Source of the DNA: H2-BAC3 sp045863035
GTDB taxonomy: Bacteria > Bacteroidota > Ignavibacteria > Ignavibacteriales > Ignavibacteriaceae
Assembly (NCBI GenBank): GCA_045863035.1
Contig: BTUV01000043.1
Location: forward strand, 1-23,345
Direction: 5' to 3'
Length of the DNA stretch: 23,345 nucleotides
Shown: positions 7,743-15,743 of the stretch, in pieces
Layout: each line of letters opens with the position of its first letter
Position numbering within the stretch: position 1 is the first letter of the stretch
Made by a program: the position numbers and the translations under genes
The notes under the pieces: generated by a model
What the model saw: the letters and a program-made list of their open reading frames with translations, nothing else
The model's database searches: none
What the model was told of the DNA's origin: nothing

Positions 7743-8561
7743 ATGAGCAGTACTTCAGGACAATTCAGAAAAGTAACGACAAAAACTTTTACACTCATGA
7801 AACAGAAAGGGATTAAGATTTCAGCCCTTACTGCTTATGATTTTATCACGGCAAAACTGCTTGACAGCGCCGGTATTGATCTGCTGCTGGTCGGCGACTC
7901 ACTCGGTAATGTGTTTCAGGGGAATGAGACCACACTTCCGGTAACAATGGATGAGATGATATATCACACCAAAGCAGTTGCAAAGGGAGTTCAGCGGGCA
8001 ATGGTTATTACCGATATGCCTTTCATGTCCTATCAGCTTAGTGTTGATGAAGCTTTCAGGAATGCGGGACGTATAATGAAAGAGACACCGGCCGGAGGCG
8101 TTAAGATTGAAGGTGGCAAGAGGGTGGCAGAGACTGTGAGAAAAATTACTGAAGCCGGAATTCCGGTTATGGGTCATATTGGACTTACGCCGCAAAGTAT
8201 TCACCAGTTTGGAAGTTACCGTGAACGCGGCACTTCTCAGGATGAAGCAGATGAGATTATCAGCGATGCCAAAATACTGGAAGAAGCCGGTGCATTCTGC
8301 ATCGTACTTGAAAAAATTCCCGCTCAACTGGCAAAAAAAGTATCTGAATCGATCCAGATACCTACAATAGGTATCGGGGCTGGTCCATATTGTGACGGAC
8401 AGATTCTTGTCACACCTGATATGCTTGGGCTTAATAAGGAGTTCAGACCCCGCTTTGTAAGGCACTATCTTACACTGGCAGACAGCATTGATGCTGCAAT
8501 AAAGCAATATATCAGTGATATCAGGGGAAAAGAGTTTCCTTCGGAGTCTGAAAGTTACTGA
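7743..8561 (+). CDS. panB: 3-methyl-2-oxobutanoate hydroxymethyltransferase (PanB)
   Basis: PanB makes ketopantoate from 2-oxoisovalerate and methylene-tetrahydrofolate, the first committed step of pantothenate and CoA synthesis. The 272-aa length is usual. Family motifs in order are ISALTAYDFITAKLLDSAGID, LLVGDSLGNVFQGNETTLPV (Mg-binding Asp), ITDMPFMSYQ, GGVKIEGG, PVMGHIGLTPQS and AFCIVLEKIP, with Glu190 at the place of the general base. PTIGIGAGPYCDGQILVTPDMLGL completes the set. No panC or panD is found nearby, so the rest of the pathway lies elsewhere. The stop codon overlaps the start of the next gene by one base (TGATG). Confidence 0.97.
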   Translation: MSSTSGQFRKVTTKTFTLMKQKGIKISALTAYDFITAKLLDSAGIDLLLVGDSLGNVFQGNETTLPVTMDEMIYHTKAVAKGVQRAMVITDMPFMSYQLSVDEAFRNAGRIMKETPAGGVKIEGGKRVAETVRKITEAGIPVMGHIGLTPQSIHQFGSYRERGTSQDEADEIISDAKILEEAGAFCIVLEKIPAQLAKKVSESIQIPTIGIGAGPYCDGQILVTPDMLGLNKEFRPRFVRHYLTLADSIDAAIKQYISDIRGKEFPSESESY

Positions 8562-9694
8562 TGGCGCTATTGCAGAAGCGATATATATTTTTAACTGCGG
8601 TTCTCACCCTGCTGCTTTTGCCGCGGCTTCATGGCAAGGATGCACTGTTTGAAATTTACCGTGAGGCGGGTGAAGTTACCTCAGTTGTACATTACGGCAA
8701 CGAGATATGGGTCAGTTCCTATGGACGCGGCCTGCATTATTATAATTTAACAACAGGGGTCTGGAATTCATTTTCTACTGAGAAAAAGAATATTGAAAAT
8801 GATTTCTTTTACTGTGTAGCTGTCAGTGAATCGTATATCTGGGCAGGCACCAGTGACGGACTGATGATCTATGACAGAAAGCGAAAGGCCTGGAGAAAGC
8901 GAAAATTTGCCTCAGGCGGTGAGTATGGCAATTGGATACGATCGCTTTATTATGACAAAGAACAGGGTCAGCTCTGGATTGGCAGATTTGTAAACCTCAC
9001 CCGTTTTGATGAAAAGAAAAATAAATTCGATGATTTTGATCTGACTCAGAATAAACTGACAGGGTCAAACAACATTAAGGTGATAAGACCGGAGGGAGAG
9101 AAATATCTCTGGATTGGCACTGAATCAGGTGTGTTTCTTTATAACAAAGCGCTTGAGCCGTCTGATAGATCCGCACTTACTTTTTATTCAAATAAGGGGA
9201 ATGGATTCAGAGGAGAGGGGGAGTCTGTTTCGATTTCTGATGTTCTCCCTGAAGACAAATACGTCTGGATAGCAACTGAGGAGTTTATTACTCCGGATCA
9301 GCCGGATTTTAATCTCGGGGGTATATACCGTTTTAACAGAAGAGCCACCTGGGATAAATTTGACAAGCGGACAGGTCTGAAAGCAAATGGTATAAGTGCA
9401 ATCGCCCGGATGGGGCGCAATATGTTTGCTGCAACGTATGTATTTGACAGCAATTCAAAACAGGGAGCGGGTAAAGGGATTACCATGTTTGACCGGATGA
9501 CCGGTAAACCACTGCCATTTGACCCCGAACAGATTAAACTTGAAACTAATGATATATCACAGCTCTACTTTGACGGAGAGCATTTATGGATTGGCACTAA
9601 AATAGGTCTTTGGAAGGTGAAGATGAATAACGCTTTCGCCAATCCTGATTTTCGTTCAAGCAGACAAATCAGTAACAGTAAGAAAAACAATTAA
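8561..9694 (+). CDS. Secreted seven-bladed beta-propeller protein (Reg_prop-like), function unknown
   Basis: The 377-aa protein has a signal-peptide-like N-terminus (Lys-Arg followed by a run of Leu, Ala, Val and Thr to about residue 25). Seven repeats follow, each with a Trp-Ile/Val/Ala-Gly/Ser-Thr core: EIWVSSYGRGLHYY, YIWAGTSDGLMIYD, LWIGRFVNLTRFD, LWIGTESGVFLYN, YVWIATEE, MFAATYVFDS and LWIGTKIGLWKVK. This matches the two-component regulator propeller type, usually the sensor domain of hybrid histidine kinases. Here there is no membrane helix after the propeller and no kinase, so it stands alone in the periplasm or at the outer membrane. It overlaps panB by one base and hldA begins 7 bp downstream. 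A role in sensing or scaffolding in the envelope is only an inference. Confidence 0.8.
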   Translation: MALLQKRYIFLTAVLTLLLLPRLHGKDALFEIYREAGEVTSVVHYGNEIWVSSYGRGLHYYNLTTGVWNSFSTEKKNIENDFFYCVAVSESYIWAGTSDGLMIYDRKRKAWRKRKFASGGEYGNWIRSLYYDKEQGQLWIGRFVNLTRFDEKKNKFDDFDLTQNKLTGSNNIKVIRPEGEKYLWIGTESGVFLYNKALEPSDRSALTFYSNKGNGFRGEGESVSISDVLPEDKYVWIATEEFITPDQPDFNLGGIYRFNRRATWDKFDKRTGLKANGISAIARMGRNMFAATYVFDSNSKQGAGKGITMFDRMTGKPLPFDPEQIKLETNDISQLYFDGEHLWIGTKIGLWKVKMNNAFANPDFRSSRQISNSKKNN

Positions 9695-9701
9695 CTCTGG
9701 T

Positions 9702-10694
9702 ATGATAAAAAAAATTGAAACAAGCCGTCTTGAAGAATTACGCAATGCATTTGACGGAAAAAAAATTGCCGTCATCGGGGATATGATGCTGGACTGTTAT
9801 ATAACAGGCACTACAAAACGAATTTCACCCGAAGCTCCGGTACCGGTTATTGAAATCGAGAATGAATTCAGCAGGTTCGGGGGCGCGGCGAATGTAGCTT
9901 TGAATATTGTTAAACTCGGAGGGGTTGCCCTTCCGTTTGGCGTGATAGGTGAGGATGCTTATGCGGATATGTTCGCAGATTTGATGTATGCCTCCGATAT
10001 CAGTTCGGAAGGGCTTATCAGAACCAAAAGCCGGCCTACAACCGCAAAGACCAGGATTATTGCTCACCACCAGCACGTTGTCCGGATAGACAAAGAAAGC
10101 ACAGAACCGATTGACAGAGAAACCGAAGACCGCCTGTTTCACGCATTCAATGCTGTAGTTGCGGATGTTGACGGTATTATCCTGCAGGATTACAATAAAG
10201 GTGTGCTTAATGAGTCATTTATCTCAAAAGTTATTGCGCTTGCAAGAAAACATGACAAATTGATCACCGTTGACCCTAAGTTCACTAACTTTTTTGCATA
10301 CAAAGACGTAACAGTTTTTAAGCCGAACAGAAAAGAAGCATCGGATGTTTTAAAGATGAAAATCAAATCATCGGAAGATATCGAAAAAGCATGTTCTCTG
10401 CTTATGGAAAAACTTAATGCTGAATATATACTCCTGACGCTCGGGGAAGAAGGCGTGGCGGTTTTTGGCAAAGAGGGGGTCATCAGGCGCATGCCGACCA
10501 AAGCAAGAAAAGTGGCTGATGTATCAGGAGCGGGTGATACGGTCATCTCAACACTTACGATGGCGCTGAGCGCCGGAGCGAAAATGGAGGAGGCCTGTTA
10601 TCTGGCCAATTACGCGGGGGGGCTTGTCTGCGAAGAAGTAGGTATCATACCGATAGAGAAAGATAAACTCTTTACCGCTGTGGAGGAGGACTGA
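9702..10694 (+). CDS. hldA: D-glycero-beta-D-manno-heptose-7-phosphate kinase (HldA / RfaE domain 1)
   Basis: This PfkB-family sugar kinase phosphorylates heptose 7-phosphate at C1 in the ADP-heptose pathway for the LPS inner core. The 330-aa protein shows the RfaE1 N-terminal signature GDMMLDCYITGTTKRISPEA, then PVPV, the PfkB glycine motif FGGAANVALNIVKLGG, ILQDYNKGVLN, and the C-terminal motif DVSGAGDTVIS, whose Asp279 is the expected catalytic base. In E. coli this domain is fused to the adenylyltransferase (HldE). Here the two are separate adjacent genes in the same order, one base apart. The heptose and not the ribokinase-like alternative is favoured by that neighbour and by the RISPEAPVPV motif. 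Confidence 0.95.
   Translation: MIKKIETSRLEELRNAFDGKKIAVIGDMMLDCYITGTTKRISPEAPVPVIEIENEFSRFGGAANVALNIVKLGGVALPFGVIGEDAYADMFADLMYASDISSEGLIRTKSRPTTAKTRIIAHHQHVVRIDKESTEPIDRETEDRLFHAFNAVVADVDGIILQDYNKGVLNESFISKVIALARKHDKLITVDPKFTNFFAYKDVTVFKPNRKEASDVLKMKIKSSEDIEKACSLLMEKLNAEYILLTLGEEGVAVFGKEGVIRRMPTKARKVADVSGAGDTVISTLTMALSAGAKMEEACYLANYAGGLVCEEVGIIPIEKDKLFTAVEED
10682..10690 (+). promoter_or_regulatory. Strong Shine-Dalgarno before hldC
   Basis: GGAGGAGGA ends five bases before the ATG at 10696, inside the last codons of hldA. It is by far the best ribosome binding site in the window, where most genes have none that is recognisable. It supports the start at 10696 over the in-frame Met at 10708. 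Confidence 0.75.
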
Positions 10695-10695
10695 T

Positions 10696-11175
10696 ATGTC
10701 AGCGTTGATGAGCCGGGAGGAGATAAAGAAGATCAGGTATGAGTTAAAAGAAGCCGGAAAAAAGGTAGTGTTTACAAACGGCGTGTTTGATATACTTCAT
10801 GCCGGACATGTTGATTATCTGGTGAAGGCAAGAAAATTCGGTGATGCTCTGATTCTCGGACTCAATTCAGATGCTTCAGTTACCAGAATTAAAGGAGAAA
10901 AACGCCCGATTGTTACTCAGGAGGAAAGGGCATTTCTTTTGGCTAATCTCAGGGCTGTGGATTATGTAACTTTGTTTGAAGAAGATACTCCGCTTGAGCT
11001 GATACGTGAACTTGTACCGGATATTCTGGTAAAGGGCGCTGACTGGGATGTGTCAAAAATTGCAGGTAAAGATATCGTTGAAGCAAATGGCGGAGAAGTT
11101 AAAACGATTCCGTTTATTAATTTTACTTCAACTTCAAACATTATTAATACGATACTGGAAAAATACAAAAGTTGA
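10696..11175 (+). CDS. hldC: D-glycero-beta-D-manno-heptose 1-phosphate adenylyltransferase (HldC / RfaE domain 2)
   Basis: HldC transfers AMP from ATP to heptose 1-phosphate, giving ADP-heptose. The 159-aa cytidylyltransferase-like fold shows FTNGVFDILHAGHVDYLVKA with the HxGH nucleotide-binding motif at 35-38, then GLNSDASVTRIKGEKRPI, and the family-specific ILVKGADWDVSKIAGKDIVE and GGEVKTIPF near the C-terminus. The length matches the free-standing version of the HldE C-terminal domain. A strong Shine-Dalgarno precedes it. Its TGA stop overlaps the TTG start of tamB. The remaining pathway genes (gmhA, gmhB, hldD) are not in this window. Confidence 0.95.
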   Translation: MSALMSREEIKKIRYELKEAGKKVVFTNGVFDILHAGHVDYLVKARKFGDALILGLNSDASVTRIKGEKRPIVTQEERAFLLANLRAVDYVTLFEEDTPLELIRELVPDILVKGADWDVSKIAGKDIVEANGGEVKTIPFINFTSTSNIINTILEKYKS

Positions 11176-14100
11176 GTGATCATAAGATTGCCGATGATAT
11201 TAAAAATACCGTCAAAGAGGGTATTGAAAAAATTGAACAGATAAGAAGCCGCTTTCATAAAAGCGTTAACTTCTTCATTGGCATCTTTGTTTTTTTCTTC
11301 ACTGCTTTTCTCATACTCCTTTCGGTTAGTCAGACCTCAACCTTCAGGGGAATACTGCTTGATTTTATTGTTGACGCGGTAAACGAGTCTGCCAATGGCA
11401 CACTTTCGGTTGGCAGTCTTGAAGGGTCGCTTTTTACTTCCGTAGAACTGCGTAATGTTCTGCTCACTGAGCAAAAAGATACAGCAGCTTACGCGGAGCT
11501 TGTCTCTCTGCGTATCTCCCCGTTCAGGATTTTTCAAAAGAAGATTGCAATAAAAGAAGTGCTGATGGTGAATGCTGATATCAGGATGAATTCTGATACA
11601 TCGGGAGTTTTAAATTTCGCGAGAATTTTTCCCCCCTCCGGTGAGGAAGATACCACAAAGACTGATTTTCCGTTTATGATAGTGCTTGAAAAGTTAGAGC
11701 TCAGGGGCGTTGATTTCTCTTATTATGATTCCCGTTACACAAAATTCAGCGCCTCGTATGATACTCTTAATCTGAATGATATTTCCATTACAGATATTCA
11801 GCTTGAACTGAACAGTAAAATTGATATCTCCAGAAATTCGTATGAAGCTGAAATAAAAAATCTTTCATTTTTCTCAAATATCACCGGGATGGATGTGCAG
11901 AATCTTTCGGTACGAGCCCGGATAGATACAAACGGCGCGGTCCTGAGTGACTTCAATCTTATCACTACCAGGTCTGATATGACTCTGAATATGATATTGG
12001 CTGACTTTAATTTTTTCAAAGAATTTGAACTGACGGCTTTTTCAGCGGCTCCGGTATATCTCGGTCTTAGCGTTAACAAATTTAATTTTGATGATCTTCG
12101 TGCTTTTTTTCCAAATGTTGATATGCTTAAAGGGGAATTAGCAGGGGACATCATGGCAAAAGGCACGCTCGACCTTTTGGAAGTGAAAAAATTAGATTTG
12201 TCATACCGCAACACTATTTTAAGGACGCAGGGGGTGTTATATAACCTTACAAATCCTGATTTGCTGAGTATTGATGCAGCAATTACAAATTCAATTTTTT
12301 CTGAAACAGATGTGGTTTATCTTCTTCCGCAATTTGCAATTCCGAAGATGGAGTACTTTGACAATATCAGGATAGATACAATTTCTTACAAGGGAACTCC
12401 CTGGGATTTCAAAACATACTCAGCTCTTGCGATAAAACGGGGGACGGTAAGGGCAAATTTTGATTTGAACATAAACGGGGTTCAGCCGGTTTATTCAGTA
12501 AAGGCAGAATCAAGAGATTTAAATCTCACACCCCTGACCCGATATCCCATCGTGCTGAATATGAATTTAAAGGGAGGCGGTAGCTCGTTTGATCCCGATT
12601 CAATGGATGCTTCAATTGAGGCAGATATATTTGCTTCACAGATTGGCAGTAAACAGTTCAAAGCACTAACTCTGAAAGGGAACATCAAGGACCAGAGTGT
12701 ATTGCTTGAGTCATCAGGTGAAGCTGACCCTGATTCATTTAAACTTACTCTTGGGGCGTATTTCCCTTCTGATGAAGAGCCGTATTATCATCTGAATCTT
12801 GACTACAATAACCTGGATATTGCAGGTTATATACCTGACTCAAGTTCAATTGCATCAAATCTGACTTTTCAGGTTGATGCAGAGGGGAGCAGTTTTGACC
12901 CGGAAAAAATAAACGGAACTCTGAAGGTTAATTTGCAGAAATCCGAATTTATGGGTGATACACTGCAGAATATATACGCTTCTCTTAAACTGAGCTCTAA
13001 GGAAGACTCATATAAGAAGCTGGAATTAAACTCCTCAGTCGGCAATGTTGTGATTGAAGGCAAGGTGCGCCTCGCGGATGCCGGTGTTGAAATAGTCCGT
13101 CATGCAGACACCCTGATTAATTCGTTCAAGCATCTGGCGGTAAGGTTTTTTCCTGATGAGTTTGCTGAAAAAGTTGAACAGGCAGGCACAGATCTGAAGA
13201 AGAATATTGATAAGCGCCTGAAGAAATCGGAAGTCACTCAGAAGGAATATCCTGCTTTTGATATTTCATATTCCATAAATTCAGTTGACCTGCGCCCGAT
13301 AGCGATCTTTCTGAGAAATCGTGATGCAACTTTTGAAGGGGAGGTTACGGGTTCCATAAAAAACAGTAAAGAAGGGCTTGAGCTGACATCGCGCATTGAA
13401 CTTCCTTTTTTTCGCATGTGGAATGGGGATGAGGTAAACTTCATCTCAGATGGCTCAGCCGATTTTACCTTTTCACAGGATAACGGAATCTCCGGTTTGC
13501 AGTCTGTTTCTTCCTCACTTACGATAACTGCCGGCCGGGTATATATAGGTTCCGAGTATAATAATCTTCATTTAAAGTCTGAGCTGAAAAATGAGAAATT
13601 GTCACTCGCGGCGGGAATTCAGTCAAGCGCTCCTAAATTTTCAGCGGGAATAGAATCTGAAATTGACCTCGCGAATACAATGCTGAAGCTGGATATCAGC
13701 CGGCTTGAGCTTGCTTATAATGATTATGAGGTGCGCAACGAGCAGCCGATGAGCATCGGCATACAAAAGAGCACTGTAAAGTTTAATAATGTTAATCTGA
13801 GAAGGGGATATACACAATTATTCGTAAACGGTCTCATGCAGTTGGACGGCTATCAGGATCTTGATGTTCATCTGATCAACTTCCGCGGCTATGATTTAAG
13901 TAATGTTATACTCGGTCTGCCGCCGGATGAAGGAATAGATTTCGATATGAATCTGCGTGGCTCAATAGAAGGAAGTTTCAATAATCCGCTGGCGCAGTTT
14001 ACCGTGATGGCAGACAGTGTAAGCTATCAGGGAACAAATTTCGGTTCATTGAAATCGTTGTTTGATTATTCAAATAAAATGCTCAGAGCAGACGTTCGCT

Positions 14101-15743
14101 TTGTTGATTTGCAGAATACTTTTGAGAATGCAAGGTTAAAGATAAGCGCCTTCCTGCCGCTTGATCTTTCTTTTAATGCTGATGGGAGCAGACTTCCGGA
14201 TAATAAACCGGTTCGCATCCGGCTTCTGGCAGATGAGTTTAATCTGGCTGCTTTTGGTAATTCGCTCCCTTTTCTTAACGATCTGCGGGGGCTGCTGAAT
14301 GCGGATGTTTCAATAGCCGGCAATTACGCTAATCTGGAGAAGACAGGTTTTTTTAATGTGTCAAACGGATATTTTGTTCTTCAGAATAATAATCTGCCCT
14401 ATGACGCAACAATTAAGATGAAACTTGATGGTGATTATTTATTGCTTGACCGCTTTACTCTTTCAAATGCCGGTAATGTGAAGAACAAAGGGTCAATGGA
14501 AGGAAGCGGAAGAATAAATATTGATGGTTATAATATTGATTCAATGTTATTTACCTTTAACGGAAATCTCTCCGTCCTATCGAATGATTCACGCTCAGTG
14601 CTCCCTGCTGCTTACGGAGATCTGTTTCTCGAAACAGATGGTCCGGTTACATTCACCAGAGCCGGCGGAGTGTCATCTCTCTCAGCATCTATACGGGTGA
14701 TAGAAGGAAATCTTACTTTCCCGCCTACTCAGTCTGCGTATTCAAGCTCTGCTGATAATTTTATCTACAAGTATTTTGACCGGAATCCTGAAATCACCAG
14801 ACGCGACAAAGAAATACAGGATTTGCTAAACACGCAGCGTATAAGAAGAAGAAGTGTGGGAGCTGTTCAGCAGTCTGCCGCAAATTTTGATTTTAATGTT
14901 GGCATCGAAATCAAAAATGAGGCATCAATCAATTTTATTTTTTCAGCAGAGGCAAATCAGAGTCTTCTTGCCCGGCTGGGCGGTGCGCTTATTATTGAAA
15001 GAAGAAAAGGAATACAGAGTATTCAAGGGCAGCTTGAACTGCAGGACGGCTCTAATCTGAAACTGATAAAGACATTTAACGCTGAAGGTGAGTTGCGTTT
15101 TGAGAGCGAAATTACAAACCCTTATTTGGATATTACTGCGTTATACAAGGATTATTATACCCCGCCCGATACCACATCAGTTTCCGTGAAAGAGGAAGAA
15201 GTGGCGGTTAAGGTAATTCTGCGCGGTCCGCTCAGTGATCTTTCAAAAACTTTTACACAAATGGAAAACAACATTGCTGTTTACAGAGGGAAAACCAATA
15301 TTGATAACAATACTCCATCACCGGAATATGATAAAGCTGATGCAATATGGTTTATAGTTACAGGAAAGTTTAAGAATGATCTTACGGCGCAGGAAAAATC
15401 GAAATCATCTGAATTTTTAGGGGTGGATGCGGCCAGTGTAGCCGGCTCTTTGCTTGGCGGTTTGTTAACAACTTATCTGGGTGACTATGTCCGCTCTTTT
15501 GAGTTTCGTAATGCAGGAGCCGCAACCAAATTTAACCTCAGCGGAAAATATAAAGATTTGCGATATACTATTGGCGGATCAACTAACGTGTTCCAGGATT
15601 TCTCCACTGCAAATGTCCGTATTGAATATCCGATCATTCAGAATTTTCTCATACGGATTGAACGGCGAGAGTCATCAACGGAAACAAATTATTCAAACGA
15701 AATGATCAACGAGCTTGGTCTAAAATACAGATTTGAGTTTTAA
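11172..15743 (+). CDS. tamB: TamB-like (DUF490/AsmA-like) inter-membrane lipid-transport protein
   Basis: TamB-type proteins are anchored in the inner membrane and span the periplasm as a hydrophobic beta-groove. They are linked to phospholipid transport to the outer membrane and to assembly of some outer-membrane proteins. The 1523-aa product has a short cytosolic N-terminus, one membrane helix (about 34-52, rich in Phe and Ile), and an AsmA-like start (VNESANGTLSVGSLEG, SVELRNVLL). Over a thousand residues of beta-repeat follow, with recurring VxADI and GSIEGSFNNPLAQF-type units. The C-terminal DUF490 region holds RLGGALIIERRKGIQSIQGQ and ends with YRFEF. The start is TTG at 11172, overlapping the hldC stop (TTGA); no better in-frame start exists upstream of the membrane helix. 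rnr begins right after the stop. No tamA-like gene with POTRA domains is present here. Confidence 0.88.
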   Translation: MSDHKIADDIKNTVKEGIEKIEQIRSRFHKSVNFFIGIFVFFFTAFLILLSVSQTSTFRGILLDFIVDAVNESANGTLSVGSLEGSLFTSVELRNVLLTEQKDTAAYAELVSLRISPFRIFQKKIAIKEVLMVNADIRMNSDTSGVLNFARIFPPSGEEDTTKTDFPFMIVLEKLELRGVDFSYYDSRYTKFSASYDTLNLNDISITDIQLELNSKIDISRNSYEAEIKNLSFFSNITGMDVQNLSVRARIDTNGAVLSDFNLITTRSDMTLNMILADFNFFKEFELTAFSAAPVYLGLSVNKFNFDDLRAFFPNVDMLKGELAGDIMAKGTLDLLEVKKLDLSYRNTILRTQGVLYNLTNPDLLSIDAAITNSIFSETDVVYLLPQFAIPKMEYFDNIRIDTISYKGTPWDFKTYSALAIKRGTVRANFDLNINGVQPVYSVKAESRDLNLTPLTRYPIVLNMNLKGGGSSFDPDSMDASIEADIFASQIGSKQFKALTLKGNIKDQSVLLESSGEADPDSFKLTLGAYFPSDEEPYYHLNLDYNNLDIAGYIPDSSSIASNLTFQVDAEGSSFDPEKINGTLKVNLQKSEFMGDTLQNIYASLKLSSKEDSYKKLELNSSVGNVVIEGKVRLADAGVEIVRHADTLINSFKHLAVRFFPDEFAEKVEQAGTDLKKNIDKRLKKSEVTQKEYPAFDISYSINSVDLRPIAIFLRNRDATFEGEVTGSIKNSKEGLELTSRIELPFFRMWNGDEVNFISDGSADFTFSQDNGISGLQSVSSSLTITAGRVYIGSEYNNLHLKSELKNEKLSLAAGIQSSAPKFSAGIESEIDLANTMLKLDISRLELAYNDYEVRNEQPMSIGIQKSTVKFNNVNLRRGYTQLFVNGLMQLDGYQDLDVHLINFRGYDLSNVILGLPPDEGIDFDMNLRGSIEGSFNNPLAQFTVMADSVSYQGTNFGSLKSLFDYSNKMLRADVRFVDLQNTFENARLKISAFLPLDLSFNADGSRLPDNKPVRIRLLADEFNLAAFGNSLPFLNDLRGLLNADVSIAGNYANLEKTGFFNVSNGYFVLQNNNLPYDATIKMKLDGDYLLLDRFTLSNAGNVKNKGSMEGSGRINIDGYNIDSMLFTFNGNLSVLSNDSRSVLPAAYGDLFLETDGPVTFTRAGGVSSLSASIRVIEGNLTFPPTQSAYSSSADNFIYKYFDRNPEITRRDKEIQDLLNTQRIRRRSVGAVQQSAANFDFNVGIEIKNEASINFIFSAEANQSLLARLGGALIIERRKGIQSIQGQLELQDGSNLKLIKTFNAEGELRFESEITNPYLDITALYKDYYTPPDTTSVSVKEEEVAVKVILRGPLSDLSKTFTQMENNIAVYRGKTNIDNNTPSPEYDKADAIWFIVTGKFKNDLTAQEKSKSSEFLGVDAASVAGSLLGGLLTTYLGDYVRSFEFRNAGAATKFNLSGKYKDLRYTIGGSTNVFQDFSTANVRIEYPIIQNFLIRIERRESSTETNYSNEMINELGLKYRFEF

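Noticed and set aside
7899..8507. 202-codon open frame on the - strand
   Set aside because: It is antisense to panB, which is certain; the product has no recognisable domain.
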